From contig JBKHJA010000010.1 of the NCBI GenBank assembly GCA_046538375.1, forward strand, positions 1 to 36,549: 36,549 nucleotides of DNA, written 5' to 3'. The DNA is from JBKHJA01 sp046538375 (GTDB taxonomy: Bacteria; Acidobacteriota; Aminicenantia; Aminicenantales; Aminicenantaceae). Made by a program: the position numbers and the translations under genes. The notes below the pieces were generated by a model. It saw only the letters and a program-made list of their open reading frames with translations, searched no databases and was not told where the DNA came from. Shown piece after piece: positions 6,699 through 14,113 of the stretch; within the stretch, counting starts at the first letter, position 1; every line of letters begins with the position of its first letter.

Positions 6699-7573
6699 AT
6701 CAAACTCCTCTCTTCCATTATTTTCTTCAGAGGTTCCCTGTTTTTCAGGCTTAACCGGGTGAGTGGTGGTCTCACTCCTCCGCCGGGCAGCCCCATGAAA
6801 CTCAAGGCCTCCTTCACAGCCATGGGATTGGTTTCAAATCTTAGAGCCTCGAAAAGGTCGTAGTAAAGGTAGTGAATCTTCTGAGCCTGGTGGAGATCGC
6901 CTTGAAGACAGTGGTTGACCAGATCTCTCATAACCTCAGGAACGATGTTTCCGGAAACAGTGAACACACCGCTTCCCCCAAAGGAAAGCAGCGGATAAGC
7001 GGTGGTGTCTTTCCCGGTGAACACACTGAAAGAACTTTCTTTGGTCAGGTAAAGAATCTTGGCCAGGTGATCCATTTGTTTGTTTCCGTCTTTGGTGCCT
7101 TTGATATTGTCGATTTTGGCCAGGCGGGCATAGGTTTGAGGATCAATGTTGATTCCAACTCTGGCAGGAGCATTATGGATGATAACGGGAATGTTAGAGC
7201 TTCCGGCAACCCGTTCATAAAAATCGATGATCCCGGCAGGGGTGGGTTTGACCAGAAAAGGAGCAAAGACCACCGCATAATCACATCCCATCTCCTCAAA
7301 CAGCTTCACTCTGGTTATGGTCTGGTCCAGGTTATTGGAGCAGGTGTCAGGAGCCACCTTGCACTTGCCTGCCGCCTCCTCCACCACAATCTCCACCACC
7401 TTTTTGATCTCTTGATCATTCAGCAGTGGACTTTCTCCTGTTACTCCCAGAGGAGCCAGGCCATGAATTCCACTTTTAATCTGTCGGCGCACCAGGACTC
7501 TCAATCCTTCCTCATCCAGATTCATTTTTTTATCAAACGGAGTTATCAGTAAAGTAAAAGCTCCGGATATCAT
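6695..7573 (-). CDS. DapA/NAL-family aldolase with a replaced catalytic triad
   Basis: TIM-barrel lyase of the dihydrodipicolinate synthase / N-acetylneuraminate lyase family, 292 aa, normal length. Numbering falls in register with E. coli DapA without gaps. The Schiff-base Lys K161 (GTKDGN), T45 and substrate-carboxylate Arg R138 (NAPAR) are present. T44 is Val, Y107 is Leu (PFLVKP) and Y133 is His (IIHNAP), so none of the three triad hydroxyls remains. Position at the head of a block with thrB and dapH argues for a dihydrodipicolinate synthase role; the residues argue for changed chemistry or another substrate. I start it at ATG 7573, five bases after AAGGAGG. An upstream start at 7600 would place that site inside the gene. 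Transcribed from the promoter at 7692-7720. Confidence 0.8.
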   Translation of the reverse strand: MISGAFTLLITPFDKKMNLDEEGLRVLVRRQIKSGIHGLAPLGVTGESPLLNDQEIKKVVEIVVEEAAGKCKVAPDTCSNNLDQTITRVKLFEEMGCDYAVVFAPFLVKPTPAGIIDFYERVAGSSNIPVIIHNAPARVGINIDPQTYARLAKIDNIKGTKDGNKQMDHLAKILYLTKESSFSVFTGKDTTAYPLLSFGGSGVFTVSGNIVPEVMRDLVNHCLQGDLHQAQKIHYLYYDLFEALRFETNPMAVKEALSFMGLPGGGVRPPLTRLSLKNREPLKKIMEERSLI

Positions 7574-7691
7574 TTTTGCCTCCTTTTCTCTAGAATCCAC
7601 TGCAGAGAGCCACGGAATAGAATAGCTTCAAAATAAATCTCTTTTTTTTCGAGCCCCTCTGTTCGATCATCGTTTGCGTGCATATCCAGGA

Positions 7692-7720
7692 TTTATATCT
7701 CAGGGAAAAATGAATGTCAA
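7692..7720 (-). promoter_or_regulatory. Strong promoter of the dapA-thrB-dapH block
   Basis: Minus strand: TTGACA (plus 7715-7720), exactly 17 bp, TATAAA (plus 7692-7697). About 120 bp of leader precede the dapA-like ATG. The whole 30-bp segment plus 7693-7722 reappears with two mismatches before the methyltransferase gene at 30113-30142, including the spacer, which a bare sigma-70 promoter does not require. The leader shows no riboswitch that I recognise. Confidence 0.65.
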
Positions 7721-7749
7721 ATCAGCAAAAAAAGAAGGGATGGGTGTTT

Positions 7750-8109
7750 TTACTTGATGCGGTAGAACCACATCAAGGGAAGCCAGAGCTGCCGGGCGTA
7801 AGGGATCCGCTTGTGATTCACCAGGACTTCGGTCTTTTCCCAGTTGTGGACCAGGTCATAAAGGTGGAAAAGATCATCTACTTGTTCCGGGGTGTAGGTG
7901 GCTGAGTGGCGGATCCATTCGCCGGTTCCCTCTTTTTTATAGGTAGGATTTTTTTGGACCATTTGCACAGCCTTTTTGTAGTCAGGCGAAAAATTGTGCC
8001 CAAATGCTATGGTGATCTTGAATGATTTGGCTTTTGTGCTGGGATGGAGGATACTCTCCAGTTTTTCCTCTGTGGTCTCATCTTTTTTTGGTTTTTTCTC
8101 TGCCATCAT
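7750..8109 (-). CDS. Conserved-looking small protein of unknown function
   Basis: I do not recognise this 119-aa protein. It has a lysine/glutamate-rich, probably disordered N-terminus (about 1-25), then a compact mixed segment with GHNFSPDYKKAV, a middle run of aromatic and acidic residues (DDLFHLYDLVHNWEKTEV) and an aromatic, basic end (LPLMWFYRIK). No signal peptide or membrane helix is visible, so it is likely cytoplasmic. It lies 93 bp downstream of queA on the same strand as the last gene of the yebC-ruvCAB-queA run and may be read through from it. It has no visible catalytic motif. It is probably real, given its uninterrupted frame in a tight operon, but the function is open. Confidence 0.55.
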   Translation of the reverse strand: MMAEKKPKKDETTEEKLESILHPSTKAKSFKITIAFGHNFSPDYKKAVQMVQKNPTYKKEGTGEWIRHSATYTPEQVDDLFHLYDLVHNWEKTEVLVNHKRIPYARQLWLPLMWFYRIK

Positions 8110-8201
8110 GGGATCTCTTTGAGTTTTACCATTGGAGGCGGACTGTTGTCTCCGGTTTTGAAGATGTCATGGACAGTTTATATGATAAAGGTATTGTTTT
8201 G

Positions 8202-9233
8202 TCAAATAATCAGCATGCAGTCGCCGTAGCTGTAAAATCTGTATTTTTCTCTTACGGCTTCTGCATAGGCTTTTTTCACCAGGTCCATGCCAGCAAAGGA
8301 AGACACCAGCATCAGAAGAGTGGATTTGGGCAGGTGGAAATTGGTCAAAAGGCTGTCCACCACTTTGAACTCATACCCGGGGTAGATGAAAAGTTGAGTG
8401 GAGCTGCGTCCGGCCTTGATTTTTCCATTCTGATATGCACTCTCCAGGGCCCTCACTGAGGTGGTGCCCACGGCTGTCAGTTTACGGGATTCCTTCTTGG
8501 CCTCATTTAGGGTGCGGGCTGCGGCTTTGGAGACGGTGTAAGATTCTTCCAGAAGGTGATGGTTTTCAACTCGAAGCGCTCTTACCGGCTGGAATGTGGC
8601 CAGTCCCACATCAAGGGAGATGGGAACGATTTCCACGTCCCTTTTTTTGACCTTATTGAGCATTTTTGGGGTGAAATGAAGTCCGGCAGTGGGGGCAGCG
8701 ATGGCTTTTCCTTCCTGGGCAAAAACAGTTTGATATCTTTCCAGATCAAATTTCCTGAGATCTTCGTCTTTCTTCCGGCGTTTGATGTAGGGGGGAAGAG
8801 GGGCGTATCCAATTTTTTCAAGCTGGGAGAGGACATCAGGAGAAGAAAAGCGGATCAGGCGTTTTCCCTCTTTTTTCACCTCCACCACCCGGGCTTCCAG
8901 TTGAGATGTGAAAGTGACGGGTTCTCCCTTTTTGACTTTTTTTGCTGGACGGCACAGGACTTCCCACACTCCTGGTTCCTGTTCTTGAAGCAGAAGGAAT
9001 TCGATGTCCTTGTCCTCTTTTTTCCCCCAGAATTTTGCTGGAATGACTTTGGCCGTGTTGACCACAAGGGCATCGTGTGGGCTTAGATAGGAAGGAAACT
9101 CCAGAAAGCGGGAGTGAATGATGGTAGCTGTTTTGCGCTGTACAACCATCATCCTGGATTGGTCTCTGCGGGGCAAAGGCCTCTGAGCAATGAGCTCTGG
9201 AGGAAGATCATAGTCAAAATCTGCGGTCAACAT
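8202..9233 (-). CDS. queA: S-adenosylmethionine:tRNA ribosyltransferase-isomerase
   Basis: QueA family, 343 aa, full length. It transfers and isomerises the ribosyl group of SAM onto 7-aminomethyl-7-deazaguanine in tRNA, giving epoxyqueuosine at the wobble position. Recognisable stretches are FDYDLPPELIAQRPL at the start, ALVVNTAKVIPAKFWG, the highly conserved IAAPTAGLHFT, and DSLLTNFHLPKSTLLMLVSSFAG near the end. It follows ruvB by 72 bp in the order ruvC-ruvA-ruvB-queA, a linkage found in many bacteria. No tgt or other queuosine gene is in the window. Confidence 0.95.
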   Translation of the reverse strand: MLTADFDYDLPPELIAQRPLPRRDQSRMMVVQRKTATIIHSRFLEFPSYLSPHDALVVNTAKVIPAKFWGKKEDKDIEFLLLQEQEPGVWEVLCRPAKKVKKGEPVTFTSQLEARVVEVKKEGKRLIRFSSPDVLSQLEKIGYAPLPPYIKRRKKDEDLRKFDLERYQTVFAQEGKAIAAPTAGLHFTPKMLNKVKKRDVEIVPISLDVGLATFQPVRALRVENHHLLEESYTVSKAAARTLNEAKKESRKLTAVGTTSVRALESAYQNGKIKAGRSSTQLFIYPGYEFKVVDSLLTNFHLPKSTLLMLVSSFAGMDLVKKAYAEAVREKYRFYSYGDCMLII

Positions 9234-9305
9234 CAGAATCAGACCTTCATGGTTGTTTGGATGTTTTAAAAATTACGAAAGCGGTGATGCTCCCGCCCTG
9301 GTGGT

Positions 9306-10343
9306 TTATTCTTTGAAAAGTTTTTCCTGGGTAGACCCAGGGCGCAGTCCAAGATGTTCATAAGCCTGGGGAGTGATTTTGCGGCCGCGAAGGCTTCGTT
9401 CCAAAAAACCGATGCGCATCAGAAACGGTTCATAGATGGATTCGATGGTCTCTTTTTCTTCATCGATAGCCGCTGAGATGGTTTTTATGCCCACCGGCCC
9501 TCCTCCAAAGTTTTCGATTATGGTCATCAGAATTTTTCGATCCACTTCATCCAAACCCAGAGAGTCCACCTCCATCATATCCAGAGCTTTGATGGCCTCC
9601 TTAGAAGTGATCTTCCCTTGGGCCTTCACATCCGCGTAGTCTCTGACTCTTCTCAACAATCGATTGGCCACTCGAGGAGTGCCTCTGGAACGGTGCGCAA
9701 TTTGCCTGGCTCCCTCATGGTCGATGTTCACCTTCAGAATGGAGGCAGAACGTTTGATGATCTTTTGGAGGTCGATTTCCTCATAGTAGTCCAGGCGGTG
9801 GATGATTCCAAACCGTCCCCGAAGGGGAGCTGTTAAACGGCCAGCTCGGGTGGTGGCTCCCACCAGGGTGAATTTTTTCAGCTGCAGCTTATGGCTGCGG
9901 GCGCTGGGTCCCTGTCCGATGACGATGTCCAAACGAAAATCCTCCATAGCCGAGTACAGAATTTCTTCCACCGAGGGATGGAGGCGGTGAATCTCGTCGA
10001 TAAAAAGAATTTCCTTGTGCTGGAGATTGGAGAGGATGGCCGAGAGATCCCCTGTCTTCTCGATGACCGGCCCTGAGGTAGGTTTGATTCCCACTCCTAA
10101 TTCCTTGGCGATCAGATAGGCCAGGCTGGTTTTGCCCAGTCCAGGAGGGCCGTACAGAATCACATGATCCAGCTGTTCATCCCTTTTTTTGGCGGCAGCG
10201 ATGAAAATTTTCAGATTGGCTTTGATGGTTTCCTGGCCCACGAATTCGTTGAAATTTCGGGGGCGCAGATTGTCTTCAAACAGAAGATCTTCATTGGTGC
10301 GAACAGGACTGAGGACCGCCTCCATTTTTGTTTCTTTTTTCAT
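9306..10343 (-). CDS. ruvB: Holliday junction branch-migration helicase subunit
   Basis: AAA+ motor of the RuvAB complex, 345 aa from the start chosen here. It drives branch migration of Holliday junctions during recombinational repair. Walker A GPPGLGKTSLA, Walker B FIDEIHRL, sensor 1 VGATTRAG and the arginine-finger region APLRGRFGI are in order, followed by a winged-helix domain ending GRKITPQAYEHLGL. Several starts are possible: GTG 10391, ATG 10343 and ATG 10325. None has a strong ribosome binding site. I prefer 10343 because it gives the usual family length. It is translated in one run with ruvA and ruvC upstream. Confidence 0.93.
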   Translation of the reverse strand: MKKETKMEAVLSPVRTNEDLLFEDNLRPRNFNEFVGQETIKANLKIFIAAAKKRDEQLDHVILYGPPGLGKTSLAYLIAKELGVGIKPTSGPVIEKTGDLSAILSNLQHKEILFIDEIHRLHPSVEEILYSAMEDFRLDIVIGQGPSARSHKLQLKKFTLVGATTRAGRLTAPLRGRFGIIHRLDYYEEIDLQKIIKRSASILKVNIDHEGARQIAHRSRGTPRVANRLLRRVRDYADVKAQGKITSKEAIKALDMMEVDSLGLDEVDRKILMTIIENFGGGPVGIKTISAAIDEEKETIESIYEPFLMRIGFLERSLRGRKITPQAYEHLGLRPGSTQEKLFKE

Positions 10344-10463
10344 CGATGTTTGTGTCTTTTCGATCTGGGCTTTTTTTATGACTGACCACACTCAGGATCA
10401 AATCATATTTTTATCCCACTGCACCCATGGTCTTTATCCGCTGGCGCATAAAAAATTTTCCTT

Positions 10464-11051
10464 TCACAGCTTGGCCAATCGGCTCAAACTTTCTCTGAGA
10501 AGTTTTTCTAATCCTGCTTCCACGGTGAGTCTATTTATGGTATCATCCACGATTTTTTCAACTTCCCTGCGCTTGAAACCCAGATTCATCAAAGCAGATA
10601 TAAGATCTTCCCTCTCCTGGATACTCTTTGTTTCCAGGGCTTTTTCTTTCTTTTCCAGTTTTTCCTGGAGTTCAACAGCGATCCTTATGGCCGTTTTTTT
10701 GCCGATTCCAGGAACGAGGGAGAGACGGGTCACATCACTCCGGTTTATGGCCTGTTCAAGATCTGAGACCTCGATGCCCGAGAGGATATTCAAGGCCAGT
10801 TTAGGCCCAATCCCTGAAATGCCGATCAATTTCAAAAAAATATCCCTTTCCTTTTCTGTAGAAAATCCATACAGGGAAAGAGAGTTATCTGTCAAATGGG
10901 TATAGATAAAGAGTTCCGCTTCCTGGTTGATATCTCCCAGTTTGATGTAAGTGGAAAGAGGAATCCAGGGGCAGTAGCCCACACCGCCCACATCCAGGGT
11001 GATTTGGTGGGGAGTTTTATGAAGCAGGGTGCCTTTAAGATAAGAAATCAT
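10464..11051 (-). CDS. ruvA: Holliday junction DNA-binding subunit
   Basis: A 195-aa RuvA. It binds four-way junctions as a tetramer and loads RuvB. Domain I is an OB fold beginning MISYLKGTLL. Domain II has tandem helix-hairpin-helix motifs (ISGIGPKLALNIL and VPGIGKKTAIRIA). Domain III is the RuvB-contacting C-terminal bundle (about 148-195: LISALMNLGFKRREVEKIV). It starts 9 bp after the ruvC stop. About 120 bp lie between it and the chosen start of ruvB, with no promoter that I can defend. Confidence 0.95.
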   Translation of the reverse strand: MISYLKGTLLHKTPHQITLDVGGVGYCPWIPLSTYIKLGDINQEAELFIYTHLTDNSLSLYGFSTEKERDIFLKLIGISGIGPKLALNILSGIEVSDLEQAINRSDVTRLSLVPGIGKKTAIRIAVELQEKLEKKEKALETKSIQEREDLISALMNLGFKRREVEKIVDDTINRLTVEAGLEKLLRESLSRLAKL

Positions 11052-11060
11052 GGCTTGTCT

Positions 11061-11564
11061 CTAACCCGTTTTGGACTGGGCGATCTTATCCTTGAACAGC
11101 TTGGAGTTGATATGGCAGAAAGCCGCAGCTAAAGCATCAGAGGCATCGGTGGACATTTTTTTATCCTGGATGTTGAGGAGAGATTTGATCATGGTTTTGA
11201 CCTGATTTTTATCGGCCTGGCCGTAGCCAGTCACCGCTTTTTTAATTTCCAGGGGAGAATATTCATAAAGAAAACAGTTTTGTAAAGCCACCGCCACTAA
11301 GGTGGCCCCCCTCACCTGACCCAGAGTGATAGCTGTCTTGATGTTCTGGGCGTAGAAGGGATTTTCGATGGCCACTTCTTCTGCCTGGTGATCCTGAATC
11401 AATTTTTCGAGGTGTGACTTGATTTCGTTTATTTTGTGGTGGAAAAGCAGCCGTGGGGAAGGCTTTATAACTCCGTAGCTCACCACCTTGCGGTCTTTTG
11501 AGGAGTATTCGATGATACCGAACCCCGTGGACCTGATACTGGGATCGATTCCGAGAACCCGCAT
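11061..11564 (-). CDS. ruvC: Holliday junction resolvase
   Basis: A 167-aa RuvC, an RNase H-fold endonuclease that cuts Holliday junctions symmetrically. The catalytic carboxylates are visible: the first Asp in MRVLGIDPSIRSTGFG, a Glu in EEVAIENPFYAQN, and the C-terminal pair in STDASDALAAAFCH. It starts 5 bp after the yebC stop and ends 9 bp before ruvA, so the three are clearly one transcription unit. Confidence 0.95.
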   Translation of the reverse strand: MRVLGIDPSIRSTGFGIIEYSSKDRKVVSYGVIKPSPRLLFHHKINEIKSHLEKLIQDHQAEEVAIENPFYAQNIKTAITLGQVRGATLVAVALQNCFLYEYSPLEIKKAVTGYGQADKNQVKTMIKSLLNIQDKKMSTDASDALAAAFCHINSKLFKDKIAQSKTG

Positions 11565-11569
11565 AAAAA

Positions 11570-12325
11570 TTATTTTTCAGCAGAATATCTGGCTATTTCT
11601 TCTTCGTCTATATCAAAGTTAGCCCAGACATGCTGAACATCATCATGATCTTCCAATTCTTCCATCAACTTCAGAAGCTGATGGGCCTGTTTGCCTTCCA
11701 GTTTCACGTAATTTTGGGGGATATAGCCAAGGTTGGATGCAGCCAGTTCTATGTTGTCCTCTTTCAAGGCATTGACCACTGGTTCAAAATCCTCGGGTTT
11801 GGTGAAAATTTCATAGTTGCTTCCATCTTCTTTCAGGTCTTCTGCCCCTGCTTCTAGGGTCACCTCCAGAAGCTTGTCCTCTGAAGCCTTGGCTTTTTCA
11901 ACCACGATGTATCCCTTTCGGCTGAACATCCAGGCCACACATCCCGACTCCCCGAGATTTCCGCCATTTTTAGAAAAGACACGCCTCAACTCAGAGACTG
12001 TCCTGTTTTTATTATCGGTTAAAGCTTCCACGTAGATGGCCACTCCTCCAGGGCCATATCCTTCATAGGACACCTCTTCATAGGAGGTCCCCTCCAGCTC
12101 TCCTGTCCCCTTCTTGACAGCTCGCTTGATGTTGTCGGCGGGCATGTTCACCGCTTTGGCATCGCCAATCGCTTTTCGCAGTCGAGGATTGGTATCCGAA
12201 TCACCTCCGCCCAAGCGGGCAGCCACAGCGATTTCTTTTATGATTTTGGTGAACAGTTTTCCTCTTTTGGCATCCTGGGAGGCTTTTTTATGTTTTATGG
12301 AGTGCCATTTTGAGTGCCCAGACAT
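11570..12325 (-). CDS. yebC: YebC/PmpR-family protein (translation factor or regulator)
   Basis: A 251-aa member of the YebC/PmpR (TACO1) family. The diagnostic start MSGHSKWHSIKHKKASQDAKRGK and the internal YEGYGPGGVAIYVEALTDNKNRT are present. Family members have been described as DNA-binding regulators and, more recently, as factors easing ribosome stalling; sequence does not say which role dominates here. It heads the ruvCAB-queA run, a very common arrangement. The ribosome binding site GAGGAG stands five bases before the ATG. Some 315 bp separate it from the divergent transporter gene. Confidence 0.93.
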   Translation of the reverse strand: MSGHSKWHSIKHKKASQDAKRGKLFTKIIKEIAVAARLGGGDSDTNPRLRKAIGDAKAVNMPADNIKRAVKKGTGELEGTSYEEVSYEGYGPGGVAIYVEALTDNKNRTVSELRRVFSKNGGNLGESGCVAWMFSRKGYIVVEKAKASEDKLLEVTLEAGAEDLKEDGSNYEIFTKPEDFEPVVNALKEDNIELAASNLGYIPQNYVKLEGKQAHQLLKLMEELEDHDDVQHVWANFDIDEEEIARYSAEK

Positions 12326-12641
12326 TTTGACTCCTCGGGAATGATATCAAAAAAATTCTAACACAAAAAAGGAAATAATAAAAGAGAGCATTATGAGGTG
12401 TGAATGTTTCAATTTCTGTGGTCAGAATGGCGGGGAAAATCTTATATGCCAGGGCCAAAAGCTATCCAAAAAAAATCCTATAAAGTTGACCATTTTAATA
12501 GATATGATATAAATAGAAAGACAGGTTTTTCTTTCCAAAAAAAACTGCTTTCCAGCGGGGCAGTTATAAGCTGTGCTCTGATGTTCATCAAAGAACCTGA
12601 ATGCGGCCGCAGAGATAAAAAAAAGGAATCCTGAATAAAAT
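12326..12641. other. Divergent intergenic region between yebC and the CDF-like gene
   Basis: This 316-bp gap carries no gene I can support; a 76-codon frame at 12404-12634 has no ribosome binding site and looks random. On the plus strand it holds a putative promoter (12486-12513) and a leader of about 125 nt. The leader contains the perfect palindrome TGCGGCCGCA (12602-12611) followed after a few bases by eight A residues. I see no riboswitch that I can name. Confidence 0.4.
12486..12513 (+). promoter_or_regulatory. Putative promoter of the CDF-like gene
   Basis: TTGACC (12486-12491), 16 bp, TATAAA (12508-12513). No CsoR-type CATAC-N9-GTATG operator is present here. Confidence 0.4.
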
Positions 12642-13247
12642 ATGGATCGTTTATACAGAAGAGGGCTTCGACTCGAATATTTCACAGTGGCCTATAACGT
12701 TGTTGAGGCATTCGTCTCCATACTGTTCGGGAAGGTCGCTCACAGCATTGCTTTGGTTGGTTTTGGATTGGACAGCATTGTGGAATCATTAGCTGGTCTT
12801 GTCCTGATCTGGCGCTTGAGTCAACATAAAAAAGTATCAAAACAGGAAGAGGAAAAGATCGAATACAGAGCCCGGATCCTGGTGGCTGTCACTTTTTTCA
12901 TACTCGGTCTTTATGTCCTCTTCCAATCTGTGAAAAAATTGATTTTTAGAGAAATCCCTGAGCCGTCTTTGCCTGGAATAATCATCGCCGTTTTATCCAT
13001 GATAGTCATGCCGGTTTTGACTGTGCAAAAATACAAAACTGGCCTGCAGCTGAAGAGCAAAGCAATGATAGCTGATTCCAAAGAGACATTGGCCTGCGCT
13101 TTCCTTTCTGTGGCTCTCCTTTTAGGTCTGGGAATGAACTATTGGTTTGGATTTTGGCAGGCTGATCCTGTGGTGGGGATAATTATAGTAATTTTCCTTT
13201 TCATGGAAGGAAGAGAAGGTTTAAGAGATTTAAGAGAGGAGGGATGA
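12642..13247 (+). CDS. Short cation-diffusion-facilitator-like membrane transporter
   Basis: A 201-aa inner-membrane protein with five or six predicted helices, matching the transmembrane domain of the CDF (cation efflux) family and lacking the usual cytoplasmic C-terminal domain. In the second helix the metal-site motif reads GLDSIVES. In the fifth, the canonical H-x3-D is replaced by ADSKETLAC, giving Glu and Cys at the aligned positions. WQADPVVGIII is the family's sixth-helix motif. It probably exports a divalent or soft metal ion; which one cannot be told. The weak ribosome binding site is AAGGAA. It stands at the left edge of the copper island but lacks a CsoR operator, so membership in that regulon is not shown. 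Confidence 0.7.
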   Translation: MDRLYRRGLRLEYFTVAYNVVEAFVSILFGKVAHSIALVGFGLDSIVESLAGLVLIWRLSQHKKVSKQEEEKIEYRARILVAVTFFILGLYVLFQSVKKLIFREIPEPSLPGIIIAVLSMIVMPVLTVQKYKTGLQLKSKAMIADSKETLACAFLSVALLLGLGMNYWFGFWQADPVVGIIIVIFLFMEGREGLRDLREEG

Positions 13248-13378
13248 AGAAGGACAGACAGGCTATCCAGCCAGCCCATCTTATTTTTTACCCTTGCTCC
13301 GCAGTGATGGGGTAGTTTGAACTCTTCCCGTTTTTACTCATGATCTGCGGGAATAGGCAGGGAAGTCTCCCTCCGCTA

Positions 13379-13408
13379 TTGACATACTGTAGGGGGGTAT
13401 GCTATATT
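13379..13408 (+). promoter_or_regulatory. CsoR-type operator within the promoter of the SHOCT/PII pair
   Basis: TTGACA (13379-13384), 18 bp, TATATT (13403-13408). The spacer carries the dyad CATAC (13383-13387) - TGTAGGGGG - GTATG (13397-13401). The same arrangement, with two or three changes, lies before csoR itself at 16457-16486. The GC-run flanked by an AT-rich dyad is typical of CsoR/RcnR sites. Binding by the local CsoR would cover both hexamers and repress until Cu(I) is present. Confidence 0.75.
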
Positions 13409-13452
13409 AAAAAAGTTAATGTCAATGTAATTTGAGTATAAGGAGGTCAAAA

Positions 13453-13701
13453 ATGATGTGGGGAGGTCATGGATTTATGGGAGGATTCATGTGGATATTT
13501 TGGATTGCCGTTATTGTCGGTTTATTCGTTTTGGTCAAATGGCTGATTCAACAAAACCGGCAGGAGGAACAGATGCCCGGCCAGGATTCTCTGGAGATAC
13601 TGAAGAAGAGATATGCCCGTGGAGAAATCGATAAACAGGAGTATGAACAGAAGAAAAAAGATTTACTTGCTCCTTTTTCCAGAAGAGGAGATGAGTCATG
13701 A
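13453..13701 (+). CDS. SHOCT-domain membrane protein
   Basis: An 82-aa protein. A short N-terminus rich in Gly, Met and His (MMWGGHGFMGGFM) leads into one transmembrane helix (about 13-32). The C-terminal SHOCT domain (about 46-72) reads DSLEILKKRYARGEIDKQEYE. SHOCT is a short helical domain found at protein ends, thought to mediate oligomerisation or contacts. The Met/His-rich start could touch metal, which is inference. ATG 13453 is chosen because AGGAGGTC precedes it; an upstream TTG at 13432 is not needed. Its TGA overlaps the ATG of the PII-like gene (ATGA), so the two are translationally coupled and under the CsoR-type promoter. Confidence 0.8.
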   Translation: MMWGGHGFMGGFMWIFWIAVIVGLFVLVKWLIQQNRQEEQMPGQDSLEILKKRYARGEIDKQEYEQKKKDLLAPFSRRGDES

Positions 13702-14045
13702 AGCTGGTTAAGGCTTATGTGAGAACTTTGGTGGTTGATGAGGTTATAAGTGCCTTAAGGGAGTTAAAAGCCCCCAGGCTGAGCGCTATCGACGTTAAAT
13801 CCTTAGGAGATGAAATAAATCCTGACCAGCTTGAGATATCTGCCGAATTGGGTTCGACCTATACCACCATGGTGAAAATAGAGCTTATCTGTACTGAGGA
13901 GTGTGTGGAAAGAGTCAAAGAGACAATATTGAAGCATGCCCGGACAGGATATAAAGGGGATGGACTGATCGCTGTATCTCCAGTAGAAGAAGCCATCAGC
14001 ATCAGAACCGGAAAGAATGGAATATTGCCTTTTGCTGAAGATTGA
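13698..14045 (+). CDS. PII-like signal protein of a metal-efflux-associated type
   Basis: A 115-aa member of the PII (GlnB-like) superfamily. The first strand MKLVKAYVRTLVVDEVISAL matches the PII start, and the nucleotide-binding C-terminal signature is clear (KHARTGYKGDGLIAVSPV, then IRTGKNG). The T-loop region (about 37-62) is unlike GlnB/GlnK and lacks the uridylylated Tyr51 context, so nitrogen signalling through GlnD is unlikely. PII proteins linked to heavy-metal RND pumps have been set apart as a new group (PII-NG). This one sits in a copper island and is driven by a CsoR-type promoter, which fits that group. It probably binds ATP/ADP or a metal and touches a transporter, perhaps CusA or the SHOCT partner; the target is unknown. 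Confidence 0.8.
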   Translation: MKLVKAYVRTLVVDEVISALRELKAPRLSAIDVKSLGDEINPDQLEISAELGSTYTTMVKIELICTEECVERVKETILKHARTGYKGDGLIAVSPVEEAISIRTGKNGILPFAED

Positions 14046-14113
14046 TTGACGTCCATGACAGGGGCATAAAGAGCCTTTTTAAATATCCACTGCTGCTGCG
14101 GGAAGAGACTGGA

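Noticed and set aside
7574..7691. Lysine riboswitch or T-box in the dapA leader
   Set aside because: The leader is only about 120 nt, and I see neither the lysine-aptamer folds nor a T-box sequence.
12326..12641. Cobalamin or metal riboswitch before the CDF-like gene
   Set aside because: No B12-box or NiCo/czcD-type four-way junction could be traced; the palindrome TGCGGCCGCA is too short to support one.
13859..14056. Minus-strand frame opposite the PII-like gene
   Set aside because: It is a shadow of the PII coding frame with no ribosome binding site.
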